From positions 1 through 17,253 of the forward strand of contig DASQLQ010000121.1 in NCBI GenBank assembly GCA_035629935.1: a stretch of DNA of 17,253 nt. Direction: 5' to 3'. Position numbers and translations under genes: made by a program. How positions within the stretch are numbered: the stretch's first letter is position 1; the number at the start of each line of letters is the position of its first letter. Under the pieces are notes generated by a model. The model saw nothing but the letters and a program-made list of their open reading frames with translations, searched no databases and was not told where the DNA came from. Origin of the DNA: DASQLQ01 sp035629935. Its GTDB lineage: Bacteria > Actinomycetota > CADDZG01 > WHSQ01. Shown here piece after piece: positions 6,817-13,925 of this stretch.

Positions 6817-8289
6817 CTAACCGGCCAGCGCTACGACTTTCGTCTCGAGATATTGCTCGAAGCCCTCGACGCCGTTCTCGCGGCCGAGCCCACTCTCGCG
6901 ATATCCACCGAACGGACGGCTTACGTGCAACCACTGTCCACCGTTGACCGCGACCGTGCCGCTCCGGATCCGGCGCGCGACCGCGAGTGCCCGTTCCTCA
7001 GATTCACTCCACACCGAGCCCGATAGCCCATAGAGGGAATTGTTAGCGATGCTGACCGCATCGTCTTCGTCATCGAACGGGATGACCACGAGCACCGGCC
7101 CGAAGATCTCTTCTTGAGCAACGGCCGAGTCAGGATCCACATCGACGAGGATCGTCGGCTCGACGAAATAGCCCTTCTCGAGGTGTTCGGGGGTGCCTCC
7201 ACCGATCAGAACCTTCGCTCCTTCTTTGACGGCGGTCTCGATGTAGCCGAGAACTCGGTCCCGCTGCGCGGCGTTGATCTGCGGTCCTTGCATCATCGAA
7301 GGATCCATCGGATCCCCGTACGTCATGCTCTCGAACCCGGCTTTCACTAACGCCAAACCTTCGTCGTAGCGAGAGCGGGGGAGCAGCAGGCGCGTGTACA
7401 ACGCACAGCCCTGGCCCGAGTGCGCACACACGAACGCCGGGGCAGATCCCGCTGCAAGTGAGAAATCGGCGTCGTCCAACAGGATGTTGGCCGACTTTCC
7501 GCCGAGTTCGAGGTGACACTTCTTCACCGTCTCCGCGCAGGCGGCCATGATTTTCTTGCCGGTCGCAGTCGAGCCGGTGAAGCTCACCATGTCGACTCCG
7601 GGGTCAGTCGTAAGAGTCACACCGACATCCGGTGATGAAGACGTAACCACGTTAAAGACACCCGGCGGGATGTCGGTCTGCTCGGCGACCAACCGGCCCA
7701 GCAGGGTCGCCGACCACGGGGTCTCGGGCGATGGCTTCAACACCATCGTGCATCCGGCGGCCAGTGCCGGGCCGAGCTTCGCGAGATTCAGATACAGCGG
7801 GAAGTTGAACGGCGTGATCGCACCGACGACGCCGACCGACTCGCGCAGGATCATCCCTCGGTGCTGTGTTCCCATGAAATCGATATCGGGCAGTGAACCG
7901 TCGTAGTCGTACGAATCGGCGAGCTCGGGCCAGAACGAGAACCAGTCGATCGGTGAATCGATCTGCACCAAATAGGTCAGCAACATCGGGGAACCGGTCT
8001 CGGCTATCAACGCGAGGCGGAACTCTTCCTTGCTCTCAACGAGCGCGCGCTGAAGTTGCTCCAGACATTGTCGGCGGAACTTGTGGTCCGTCGACCAGTC
8101 GGTGGTGTCGAAGGCCTTGCGAGCCGCGGCGATCGCACGGACCGCGTCCTCGGGAGACGCATCGGCGACCTCGCCGATGACCTCTTCCGTCGCCGGATTG
8201 ATGTTCGTGAAGGTCTTGCCGTTCGCGGCCTCGACGAGCTTTCCGTCGATCAACATGCGAGGCTCGGCCCCGCTCAATGCTTCTCCCAT
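6817..8289 (-). CDS. NAD(P)+-dependent aldehyde dehydrogenase
   Basis: 490 residues, the usual length for this superfamily. It oxidises an aldehyde to the acid (or CoA ester) with NAD(P)+. Key residues are in place: Asn162 in TPFNFPLYL, Lys185 in VLKPSPETP, the SFTGSTATGKK cofactor loop (236-246), the general base Glu261 in HLELGGKSAN, and the nucleophile Cys295 in SGQGCALYTR. EEIFGPVLVVIPF and RPFGGYRESGLGRENG close the fold. The start at ATG 8289 has GGGAGG 5-10 bp upstream. It lies 16 bp after the short-chain dehydrogenase and 4 bp before the LLM gene in the leftward operon. In a steroid module it might oxidise a side-chain aldehyde or propionaldehyde; the substrate cannot be told from sequence. 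Confidence 0.95.
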   Translation of the reverse strand: MGEALSGAEPRMLIDGKLVEAANGKTFTNINPATEEVIGEVADASPEDAVRAIAAARKAFDTTDWSTDHKFRRQCLEQLQRALVESKEEFRLALIAETGSPMLLTYLVQIDSPIDWFSFWPELADSYDYDGSLPDIDFMGTQHRGMILRESVGVVGAITPFNFPLYLNLAKLGPALAAGCTMVLKPSPETPWSATLLGRLVAEQTDIPPGVFNVVTSSSPDVGVTLTTDPGVDMVSFTGSTATGKKIMAACAETVKKCHLELGGKSANILLDDADFSLAAGSAPAFVCAHSGQGCALYTRLLLPRSRYDEGLALVKAGFESMTYGDPMDPSMMQGPQINAAQRDRVLGYIETAVKEGAKVLIGGGTPEHLEKGYFVEPTILVDVDPDSAVAQEEIFGPVLVVIPFDDEDDAVSIANNSLYGLSGSVWSESEERALAVARRIRSGTVAVNGGQWLHVSRPFGGYRESGLGRENGVEGFEQYLETKVVALAG

Positions 8290-8305
8290 GATCCCTCCCG
8301 CTGGT

Positions 8306-9199
8306 TTATTGGACCGGCATCGCGAAGCCGTCGGTCACCGGCTCCCTCTTGTCGAAGTACGAAGCAAGCGCTGAGTCGAGTGAGTCGACCGTCCATTTGC
8401 CGTCCGTCTCGAAGCGCTGGTCGAACGAAAGACCGGCAACTACGGAGACCGTGCTGCCGTATGCCACGAACACCTGCCCCGACACGCGCTCAGCAGCAGG
8501 GGAGGCAAGCCATGCCACCAGTGGCGACACATTCTCGGGTGCGTACGTCTCGGGATCGAAGCCGACCCCTTCCGTCATCCGGGTGAGTGCGCGCGGGGCG
8601 ATCGCGTTCGCCAACACGCCGTATCGACCGCATGCCTGCGCCGTCGAGAGCGTGAGTCCGACGATCCCGGCCTTTGCCGACGCATAGTTCGGTTGTCCTG
8701 CGGAGCCGAACAGGAACGCTTCCGACGAGGTGTTGACGATGCGGGCGTACACAGGCCCGCCCTTCTCCTTTGACTTTGCTCGCCAGTAGGTGGTGGCCCA
8801 ACGGGACATGCAGAAGTGTCCCTTTAAGTGCACGCGGATGACGGCATCCCAATCGGATTCGTCCATGTTGAAGATCATGCGGTCGCGCAGGATGCCGGCG
8901 TTGTTGACGAGGATGTTCAGGTCTCCGAACTGATCGACGGCGAACTTGATCAACTCTTCGGCGACGGCGAAGTCGGCCACATCTCCACCGTGGGCCACGG
9001 CTTGCCCGCCGGCCGAGCGGATGACCTCGACGACCTCTTCAGCGGCCCCGCCGGCAGTCTCGCCACCGTCGAGACCGACCTCCAGATCGTTCACCACGAC
9101 GCTGGCCCCCAAAGACGCGAGCTCGATCGCTTCGGCTCGGCCCAGACCGCGACCGGCTCCGGTGACGATCGCGACCTTTCCGTCCAGCCGTTCGGCCAT
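8306..9199 (-). CDS. Short-chain dehydrogenase of MFE-2/Hsd4 type, likely (3R)-hydroxyacyl-CoA dehydrogenase
   Basis: 297 residues. It has the Rossmann nucleotide loop TGAGRGLG (13-20), Asp38 in VVVNDLE (suggesting NAD preference), NNAG (99-102) and the catalytic Ser159, Tyr172, Lys176 in the SDR order. NNAGILRDRM, DWDAVIRVHLKGHF and the late PRALTRMTEG...PLVAWLASP segment match the dehydrogenase part of peroxisomal multifunctional enzyme 2 (17-beta-HSD4), as does actinobacterial Hsd4A, which oxidises 3-hydroxyacyl-CoA in sterol side-chain beta-oxidation. I chose ATG 9199, which overlaps the thiolase stop (TGATG); a much longer frame reaching 9406 runs antisense-like through the thiolase and is not credible. 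It sits between thiolase and aldehyde dehydrogenase. The exact substrate is inferred from context. Confidence 0.88.
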   Translation of the reverse strand: MAERLDGKVAIVTGAGRGLGRAEAIELASLGASVVVNDLEVGLDGGETAGGAAEEVVEVIRSAGGQAVAHGGDVADFAVAEELIKFAVDQFGDLNILVNNAGILRDRMIFNMDESDWDAVIRVHLKGHFCMSRWATTYWRAKSKEKGGPVYARIVNTSSEAFLFGSAGQPNYASAKAGIVGLTLSTAQACGRYGVLANAIAPRALTRMTEGVGFDPETYAPENVSPLVAWLASPAAERVSGQVFVAYGSTVSVVAGLSFDQRFETDGKWTVDSLDSALASYFDKREPVTDGFAMPVQ

Positions 9200-10365
9200 C
9201 AGGAGATCCGTTCGAGGATCGTCGCGGTCGACAGTGCTCCGCCGCAGCACATCGTGATGAGCGCGATCGACTTGTCCGTGCGCTCGAGTTCGTGGAGGGC
9301 GGTGGTGATCAAGCGAGCGCCGGTTGCTCCCACCGGATGCCCCAACGCGATCGCTCCTCCGTTGACGTTCACTTTGTCCATATCCGGCTCCATCTGCGAG
9401 GCCCACGACAGGACCACCGAAGCGAACGCCTCATTCACCTCGAAGATGTCGATGTCCGACATACTCATCCCTGCCTTGTCGAGCACAGATCTCGTGGAGT
9501 CGATCGGTCCGTCGAGCAGGAAATAGGGATCGGAACCGACGACCGTTTGCGCAACGATGCGCGCGCGGGGCGTGAGGCCGGCCGATCTGGCCCGGTCCTC
9601 AGACATCCACAGCACCGCTGCCGCACCGTCCGAGATCTGTGAAGCGGTACCGGCGGTGTGGATGCCGTCTTCGATAACCGGTTTGAGCCCGGCCAGTGCA
9701 TCGATCGTCGTGTCGCGTAGTCCCTCGTCGCGGTCAAGGACGCGACGTTCGTCGCCGGGTGAACCATCCTCGTTCTTGACCGGTGCCTCGACCGCGACTA
9801 CCTCGCGCTTGAAGCGGCCTTCGTCCCACGCCCGTGCGGCCTTCTGCTGGGATGCAACGCCGAAGGAATCGGTGTCGGCGCGCTTCAGGCCCCGCTTCTC
9901 CGCGATGCGCTCGGCACCGACGAACTGGTCGGGCGAATCGATCGTCCACGTCGGTGGGATGAAGGATCCGGGTCCGTTCATGACGTTGGAGCCCAACTGC
10001 ACGCGGCTCATGGCTTCGACCCCGCACGCGATCCCAACATCGATCGCGCCCGTCCCGGCGAGAGCCGAAACGAGATGGTTCGCCTGCTGAGACGATCCGC
10101 ATTGGGTGTCGATCGTCGTGGCCGCGACCTCGTAGGGGAGCCCGGCCGCCAACCATGCGGTGCGTGTCAGGTTCAGTCCCTGTTCCCCGGCCTGCGTGAC
10201 GCAGCCGCCCACCACTTGTTCGACCGAACGCGGCTCGATCCCGGTCCGCTTGACGACCTCCACCATCACTGCGCCCAACAACTCGGCTGCGTGGAGCGTG
10301 GAAAGGGCGCCGTTCCGCTTCCCGATCGGCGTTCGTACGGCTTCAACGATGACGCTCTTGCTCAT
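9199..10365 (-). CDS. fadA5: Steroid 3-ketoacyl-CoA thiolase, FadA5-like
   Basis: 388 residues. Thiolase catalytic residues are visible: nucleophile Cys89 in DTQCGSSQQA, NEAFA (311-315), His343 in IALGHPVGATG and Cys373 in TMCCGGALST. IVEAVRTPIGKRNG, GGCVTQAGEQ, NQCG-type loop, IHTAGTASQISDGAAAVLW and EPDMDKVNVNGGAIALGHP closely resemble my memory of FadA5, the M. tuberculosis thiolase that removes acetyl-CoA from the cholesterol side chain. ATG 10365 overlaps the TetR stop (TGATG) and has GGAGG 8 nt upstream; the GTG directly before it (10368) is also possible and would add one residue. It is the second gene of the leftward operon, after the KstR-like regulator. Assignment to steroid thiolase, not a general acetyltransferase, rests on recalled similarity. 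Confidence 0.9.
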   Translation of the reverse strand: MSKSVIVEAVRTPIGKRNGALSTLHAAELLGAVMVEVVKRTGIEPRSVEQVVGGCVTQAGEQGLNLTRTAWLAAGLPYEVAATTIDTQCGSSQQANHLVSALAGTGAIDVGIACGVEAMSRVQLGSNVMNGPGSFIPPTWTIDSPDQFVGAERIAEKRGLKRADTDSFGVASQQKAARAWDEGRFKREVVAVEAPVKNEDGSPGDERRVLDRDEGLRDTTIDALAGLKPVIEDGIHTAGTASQISDGAAAVLWMSEDRARSAGLTPRARIVAQTVVGSDPYFLLDGPIDSTRSVLDKAGMSMSDIDIFEVNEAFASVVLSWASQMEPDMDKVNVNGGAIALGHPVGATGARLITTALHELERTDKSIALITMCCGGALSTATILERIS

Positions 10366-10976
10366 CACTTAGACCTCCGGTTGTTGTTCTTGTGGGGCAG
10401 CAATAGTTGAAGGGCTGCTTCGAGGTCGTTGCGCATCTCGGTGGGCTGGGCCCAACCCCTGGTCCGAGCGATGAGGGCCGCCATCCAGACCGACCCGATG
10501 ATCCGGATGATCGCCTCGCGCTCTGGTGGCCCCTCGTCACCCATGGCGGCGGCGACGAGGCGTTGCATGTTCTCGTAGACCACCTGCGTCTCCGCGATCG
10601 CATCCGGGTCGGCTGCCGACACCGACGTGAGGGCCGTAACGAGCGCCTCGGTCAGCATCGGGGAGCGGTCGAGAGCGATCAGTGCCCGCCTGAGGACGTC
10701 GTGCACACGCTCCGCCGGCGTGTCGCCGCGCAGGGGCCGGACGTCGACCCGTCGCTGCAGCTCGAGAACCCATTCGTTCAAGACGCCGACGAGCAACTGG
10801 TCCTTGGACGAGAAGTAGCGGTAGACGGTGCCGAGGGCGACTTCGGCCCGGGTCGACACCTCGCGCATCTGGACGGCTTCGTATCCGCCTTCCAGCGCGA
10901 GCTCCATCGCAGCATTGATCACGGCTTCGCGGCGCTGCGCTTGTCGGGGGGTGAGCTTCTTTTCGAGGACGGTCAC
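10365..10976 (-). CDS. kstR: TetR-family repressor, KstR-like
   Basis: 203 residues from GTG 10976. The N-terminal TetR DNA-binding domain covers about 13-62, with the helix-turn-helix in VQMREVSTRAEVALGTVYRYF. GGYEAVQMR, RAEVALGTVYRYFSSKDQLL, and the C-terminal IIRIIGSVWMAALIARTRG follow the pattern I recall for KstR, the repressor of cholesterol-catabolism genes that is released by a steroid-CoA intermediate. The gene is the first of the leftward operon and overlaps the thiolase start. The divergent promoter region contains a perfect match to the KstR operator pattern, which supports the identification independently of the protein. No good ribosome site precedes the GTG, which may be leaderless or start elsewhere. 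Confidence 0.82.
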   Translation of the reverse strand: MTVLEKKLTPRQAQRREAVINAAMELALEGGYEAVQMREVSTRAEVALGTVYRYFSSKDQLLVGVLNEWVLELQRRVDVRPLRGDTPAERVHDVLRRALIALDRSPMLTEALVTALTSVSAADPDAIAETQVVYENMQRLVAAAMGDEGPPEREAIIRIIGSVWMAALIARTRGWAQPTEMRNDLEAALQLLLPHKNNNRRSK

Positions 10977-10999
10977 TAGGTGGCAAACTTAGCGGAAAC

Positions 11000-11013
11000 T
11001 AGAACCTGTTGCA
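11000..11013. promoter_or_regulatory. KstR-type operator
   Basis: TAGAACCTGTTGCA fits the published KstR pattern TnnAACnnGTTnnA at every fixed position. It lies between the divergent kstR-like gene (start 10976) and acyl-CoA dehydrogenase gene (start 11067), and its right end overlaps the -35 box at 11009-11014, so bound repressor would block the rightward promoter and probably the leftward one as well. Confidence 0.75.
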
Positions 11014-11037
11014 ATTTTTTGGTCGCACTCCTATAGT
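11009..11037 (+). promoter_or_regulatory. Promoter of the acyl-CoA dehydrogenase/ABC transporter operon
   Basis: A -35 box TTGCAA (11009-11014) is separated by 17 nt from a -10 box TATAGT (11032-11037), which would start transcription near 11044, just before the ribosome site (GGAGGAGGAGGG, 11046-11057) and ATG 11067. TTGCAA is its own reverse complement; with a 17-nt spacer on the other strand it faces TAAGTT (10991-10986), a weaker -10 candidate for the kstR-like gene. Confidence 0.6.
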
Positions 11038-11066
11038 GCCCCGACGGAGGAGGAGGGCACAGACAG

Positions 11067-12233
11067 ATGGAGTTGGAGCTCCCGCCGGCAGACGATCCTC
11101 GGCGGTTGGAAGTAAGAGCATGGCTCGAAGAGCACCCTGACCCAACTCCGTCCGATCTCGCTTCCGCCGGTTACGTCGTTCCCCACTGGCCGAAACCGTG
11201 GGGCCTCGATGCGGAGCCGCTGCACCAACTGATCATCGAAGACGAGCTGAAGCGCGCCCAAGTGTCACGGCCGATCAACCCGATCGGGATCGGTCACTGC
11301 GGTCCGATCCTCCTCGTGCACGGTACGGAGGAGCAGAGGCAGCGTTACATCCCTCCGATGATGTCGTGCGAGGAGATCTGGTGCCAGCTCTTCAGCGAAC
11401 CGGGGGCCGGGTCCGACCTCGCCAACACCGCTACCCGCGCCGAGCGCGACGGCGATCACTACATCATCAACGGCCACAAGATTTGGACATCGCTGGCCCA
11501 TTACTCGCAGCTCGGGATCCTTCTTGCCCGCACCGATCCCAACGCTCCCAAGCATGAGGGGCTCTCCTACTTCATCATCCCGATGGACCTGCCGGGGATC
11601 GAAGTCACCCCGATCATCGACATCACCGGAGCACACAGTTTCAACGAGGTCTTCTTCACCGACGTGAGGATCCCCGCCGAGAACCTGATCGGCGAGGAGA
11701 ACAAAGGGTGGCAACTTGCGAAAGAAACATTGACGAACGAGCGCGTGACGCTCTCGCGCGAAGGGGTCCAGTGGGGATGGGGGCCGACGGCGCGCGATCT
11801 CACCGACCTCGTACGCGAACAAGGTGGGGTTGGCGATCCGCTGCTGCGCGACCGCCTCGCACAGGTTTACGCCGAGAGCGAGATCCTGCGCGTCCACGCA
11901 CTGCGGATGGTGGCGGCGAGGATCGCCGGCCAGGATGCACCCGAAGCATCCGTACGCAAGGCGCTCAATGATCCGCATGGGCAACGAGTCTTCTGGCTAG
12001 CGAAGGACCTTGCCGGTGCGGCCGGCATGCTCGCAGACCGCGGCCCCCTCGGCACGAGCCCGGATTGGTGGGACAACGGCTTCCTCTTCGCTCCGGCCCT
12101 AACCGTCGGCGGAGGCACTTCGGAGATCCTGCGCAATGTCATCGCCGAACGCATCTTGGGCTTGCCGCGCGACCCCGACCCCGACACAGGTAAGCCGTGG
12201 AACGAGACGAGTCGGAATCGGGTCTCCACATGA
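11067..12233 (+). CDS. Acyl-CoA dehydrogenase, FadE26/ChsE4-like
   Basis: 388 residues. FAD-dependent alpha,beta-dehydrogenation of an acyl-CoA. The flavin and substrate-binding segment CQLFSEPGAGSDLA (106-119), INGHKIWTSLAHYS (134-147) and the C-terminal GGGTSEILRNVIAERILGLP are typical. The catalytic Glu of medium-chain enzymes (YEGTS context) is Gly here (GGGTS); Glu225 in LTNERV sits where isovaleryl- and long-chain-type enzymes, and as I recall FadE26, place their base. FadE26 works as a heterotetramer with FadE27 on sterol side-chain CoA esters; no partner gene lies in the window. ATG 11067 has AGGAGG 10 nt upstream. The stop overlaps the ferredoxin start (ATGA), matching the fadE26/fdxD neighbourhood I recall from M. 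tuberculosis. Confidence 0.87.
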   Translation: MELELPPADDPRRLEVRAWLEEHPDPTPSDLASAGYVVPHWPKPWGLDAEPLHQLIIEDELKRAQVSRPINPIGIGHCGPILLVHGTEEQRQRYIPPMMSCEEIWCQLFSEPGAGSDLANTATRAERDGDHYIINGHKIWTSLAHYSQLGILLARTDPNAPKHEGLSYFIIPMDLPGIEVTPIIDITGAHSFNEVFFTDVRIPAENLIGEENKGWQLAKETLTNERVTLSREGVQWGWGPTARDLTDLVREQGGVGDPLLRDRLAQVYAESEILRVHALRMVAARIAGQDAPEASVRKALNDPHGQRVFWLAKDLAGAAGMLADRGPLGTSPDWWDNGFLFAPALTVGGGTSEILRNVIAERILGLPRDPDPDTGKPWNETSRNRVST

Positions 12234-12427
12234 GGGTCGTCGTCGATTACGACCAGTGCGAGAGCAACGGCAAGTGCGAGGAGATCCTGCCCCAGGTGTT
12301 TCAAGTCGCCGAGGAAGACGACCGTCTCCGGCTATTGCAGGAACGCCCGGGTGAGGAGCTGCGTGCCCAGGTCGAAGAAGCGGTCAAGCGCTGTCCCAAA
12401 ATGGCGCTGTCACTAGAAGACGAGTAG
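12230..12427 (+). CDS. Single-cluster ferredoxin, FdxD-like
   Basis: 65 residues, starting at an ATG that overlaps the acyl-CoA dehydrogenase stop. MRVVVDYDQC leads into Cys10-x5-Cys16, then LPQVFQVAEEDDRL and Cys55-Pro near the end (KRCPKMAL). This is the pattern of small actinobacterial ferredoxins that carry a [3Fe-4S], or atypical [4Fe-4S], cluster and often serve cytochromes P450. The position that holds the fourth Cys or a His in relatives is Asn13 here (CESNGKC). It probably shuttles electrons in the cytoplasm for an oxygenase or dehydrogenase of the steroid module; no P450 is in view. An alternative start at 12197 lies inside the upstream gene and is not favoured. Confidence 0.88.
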   Translation: MRVVVDYDQCESNGKCEEILPQVFQVAEEDDRLRLLQERPGEELRAQVEEAVKRCPKMALSLEDE

Positions 12428-12459
12428 GACGTACTAAAGGAGTAGGACGAACCTAAAGG
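12423..12459 (+). repeat. Imperfect 18/19-bp tandem repeat
   Basis: AGTAGGACGTACTAAAGG (12423-12440) is followed directly by AGTAGGACGAACCTAAAGG (12441-12459). The first copy includes the ferredoxin stop codon. It occupies most of the short gap before the binding-protein gene and may simply be a duplication that brought in extra purine-rich (AAAGGAG) sequence. Confidence 0.6.
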
Positions 12460-12490
12460 CGTAACAGCGGTTCGGGGGGAAGTCTTGAAG

Positions 12491-13921
12491 ATGAGTTTGC
12501 GGAGTGCAGAAGCGATCGGGCTGGCGCTCGTTCTTACGATGACCGCGGCGTGCGGAGCCCGGCTATCTGAGGAACAGCGACAAACGGGGATCGTTTCCGG
12601 CGGCGGCACCGGCTCGGGAGTAACTACGGATGGAGGAGTGGCCGGGCTCGACGGGGGTGGCATCGGAGGCACCGGCGGAGGCTCTAATGGCGGTTCCGGG
12701 CCCGACATCGCGGTGGGTGGCGGTGGCGGAGCGGTCGGTGGCAGCGATGGCGGCGGCGGTGCCGGTGCGGGCGTCCCCGAAGGGGGCAACGGCGGAGCCA
12801 CCGACGTCGGCGTAACGGGTGACCAGATCACGATCGCGACGCTCGCTGACATCACAGGACCTCAGCCGGGTCTCTTCAAGTCGGCGCACCAGGCGATGCA
12901 GGCTCTGGCCGCCTACGTCAACAGCGAGGGCGGGATCTACGGGCGCAGCCTCAAGGTCGACCTGATCGACGCCCAGACCACCTCGGGCGGCAATCGTGCG
13001 GGGGTGATCGAGGCCTGCGAGAAGGCGTTCGCGATGGTTGGGAACATGTCGGCCTTCGACGACGGCGGTGTCGAGGAGGGGGAGAAGTGTGGGATCCCGG
13101 ACCTCACCGCGATCCCGACGAACCCCAACCGTGCGCGAGCGAGCAACATCTTCGCCGCGTATCCCAACGGTCCCGACTACTACATCATCGGCCCGGCCAA
13201 ATACATCAAGCAGAAGTACCCTGAGGCAGCGAAGAGTGCGGCGTTCTTCTGGCTCAACGCCGCAGTGACCAGATCGACGGCGCAGCGACGCATACAGGTT
13301 TACGAAGACCTCGGTTACAACTTCAAGATCAAACGTGAGGTCCAGGTCCTCGAGGCCAACTACAGCCCCTATGTCCTCGAGATGCGCCAGAACGACATCC
13401 AGTACGTGAGCATGGTCGGTGACTTCCAGAGCATCTCGCGGTTCCTCAAAGCGATGCGACAGCAGAACTACTTCCCCACGGTGCGCGAGTGGGATTCGGT
13501 GGCCTACGACCCCGACTTCCTCGGTGCAGCAGGCCCCGCCGGCGAGGATTCGAAGGTCTATCTCAACACCTCCCTGTTCGAGGAGATCAACTCCAACAAA
13601 GAGATGCAGCTTTACGTGGGCTGGCTGAACCGTGTTGCACCGGGGGCCGAGCCGGACTACTTCGGCCTCTATGCGTGGTCGGCAGGGAGATTGTTTGTCA
13701 AAGCGGCGACCGACGTGGGAGCAAATCTGACGCGCGAGAAGCTGATCGCCGAACTGAAGAGCATCCATTCGTGGGATGGCTATGGACTCCACGCCGCGCA
13801 TGACATCGGACGCCAGATCACATCGCCGTGCTACCTCTACGTGCATGTGGCGAACGGCCGGTTCGTCAGAGAGACGCCTTCGGATGGCTGGATCTGTAAC
13901 CAGGGCCTTGTAAGACCGTGA
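12491..13921 (+). CDS. ABC-transporter substrate-binding lipoprotein (Leu/Ile/Val-type) with long glycine linker
   Basis: 476 residues from ATG 12491 (GGGGGAAG 8 nt upstream); a TTG at 12485 is also possible. A signal peptide ends in a lipobox-like TAAC with Cys21, so the protein should be lipid-anchored outside the membrane. Residues about 36-104 are almost entirely Gly with Ser, Asp, Ala and Val. The binding domain (type I periplasmic fold, Peripla_BP_6 class) starts at VGVTGDQITIATLADITGP and includes YVNSEGGIYGRSL, GNMSAFDDGG, YSPYVLEMRQ, VREWDSVAYDP and a C-terminal Cys pair. Ligand unknown. The gene is followed at 4 bp by the permease, forming a complete HAAT-type importer downstream of the acyl-CoA dehydrogenase and ferredoxin, which suggests an acyl, steroid or breakdown-product ligand by context. 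Confidence 0.9.
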   Translation: MSLRSAEAIGLALVLTMTAACGARLSEEQRQTGIVSGGGTGSGVTTDGGVAGLDGGGIGGTGGGSNGGSGPDIAVGGGGGAVGGSDGGGGAGAGVPEGGNGGATDVGVTGDQITIATLADITGPQPGLFKSAHQAMQALAAYVNSEGGIYGRSLKVDLIDAQTTSGGNRAGVIEACEKAFAMVGNMSAFDDGGVEEGEKCGIPDLTAIPTNPNRARASNIFAAYPNGPDYYIIGPAKYIKQKYPEAAKSAAFFWLNAAVTRSTAQRRIQVYEDLGYNFKIKREVQVLEANYSPYVLEMRQNDIQYVSMVGDFQSISRFLKAMRQQNYFPTVREWDSVAYDPDFLGAAGPAGEDSKVYLNTSLFEEINSNKEMQLYVGWLNRVAPGAEPDYFGLYAWSAGRLFVKAATDVGANLTREKLIAELKSIHSWDGYGLHAAHDIGRQITSPCYLYVHVANGRFVRETPSDGWICNQGLVRP

Positions 13922-13925
13922 TGCC

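Noticed and set aside
8306..9406. Extended 366-residue form of the short-chain dehydrogenase
   Set aside because: The extra 69 residues run through the thiolase gene in another frame and look like non-coding translation; MAERLDGKVA at 9199 is the normal SDR start.
12301..12855. Proline-rich minus-strand frame
   Set aside because: The Pro runs are simply the antisense of the Gly-rich linker codons.
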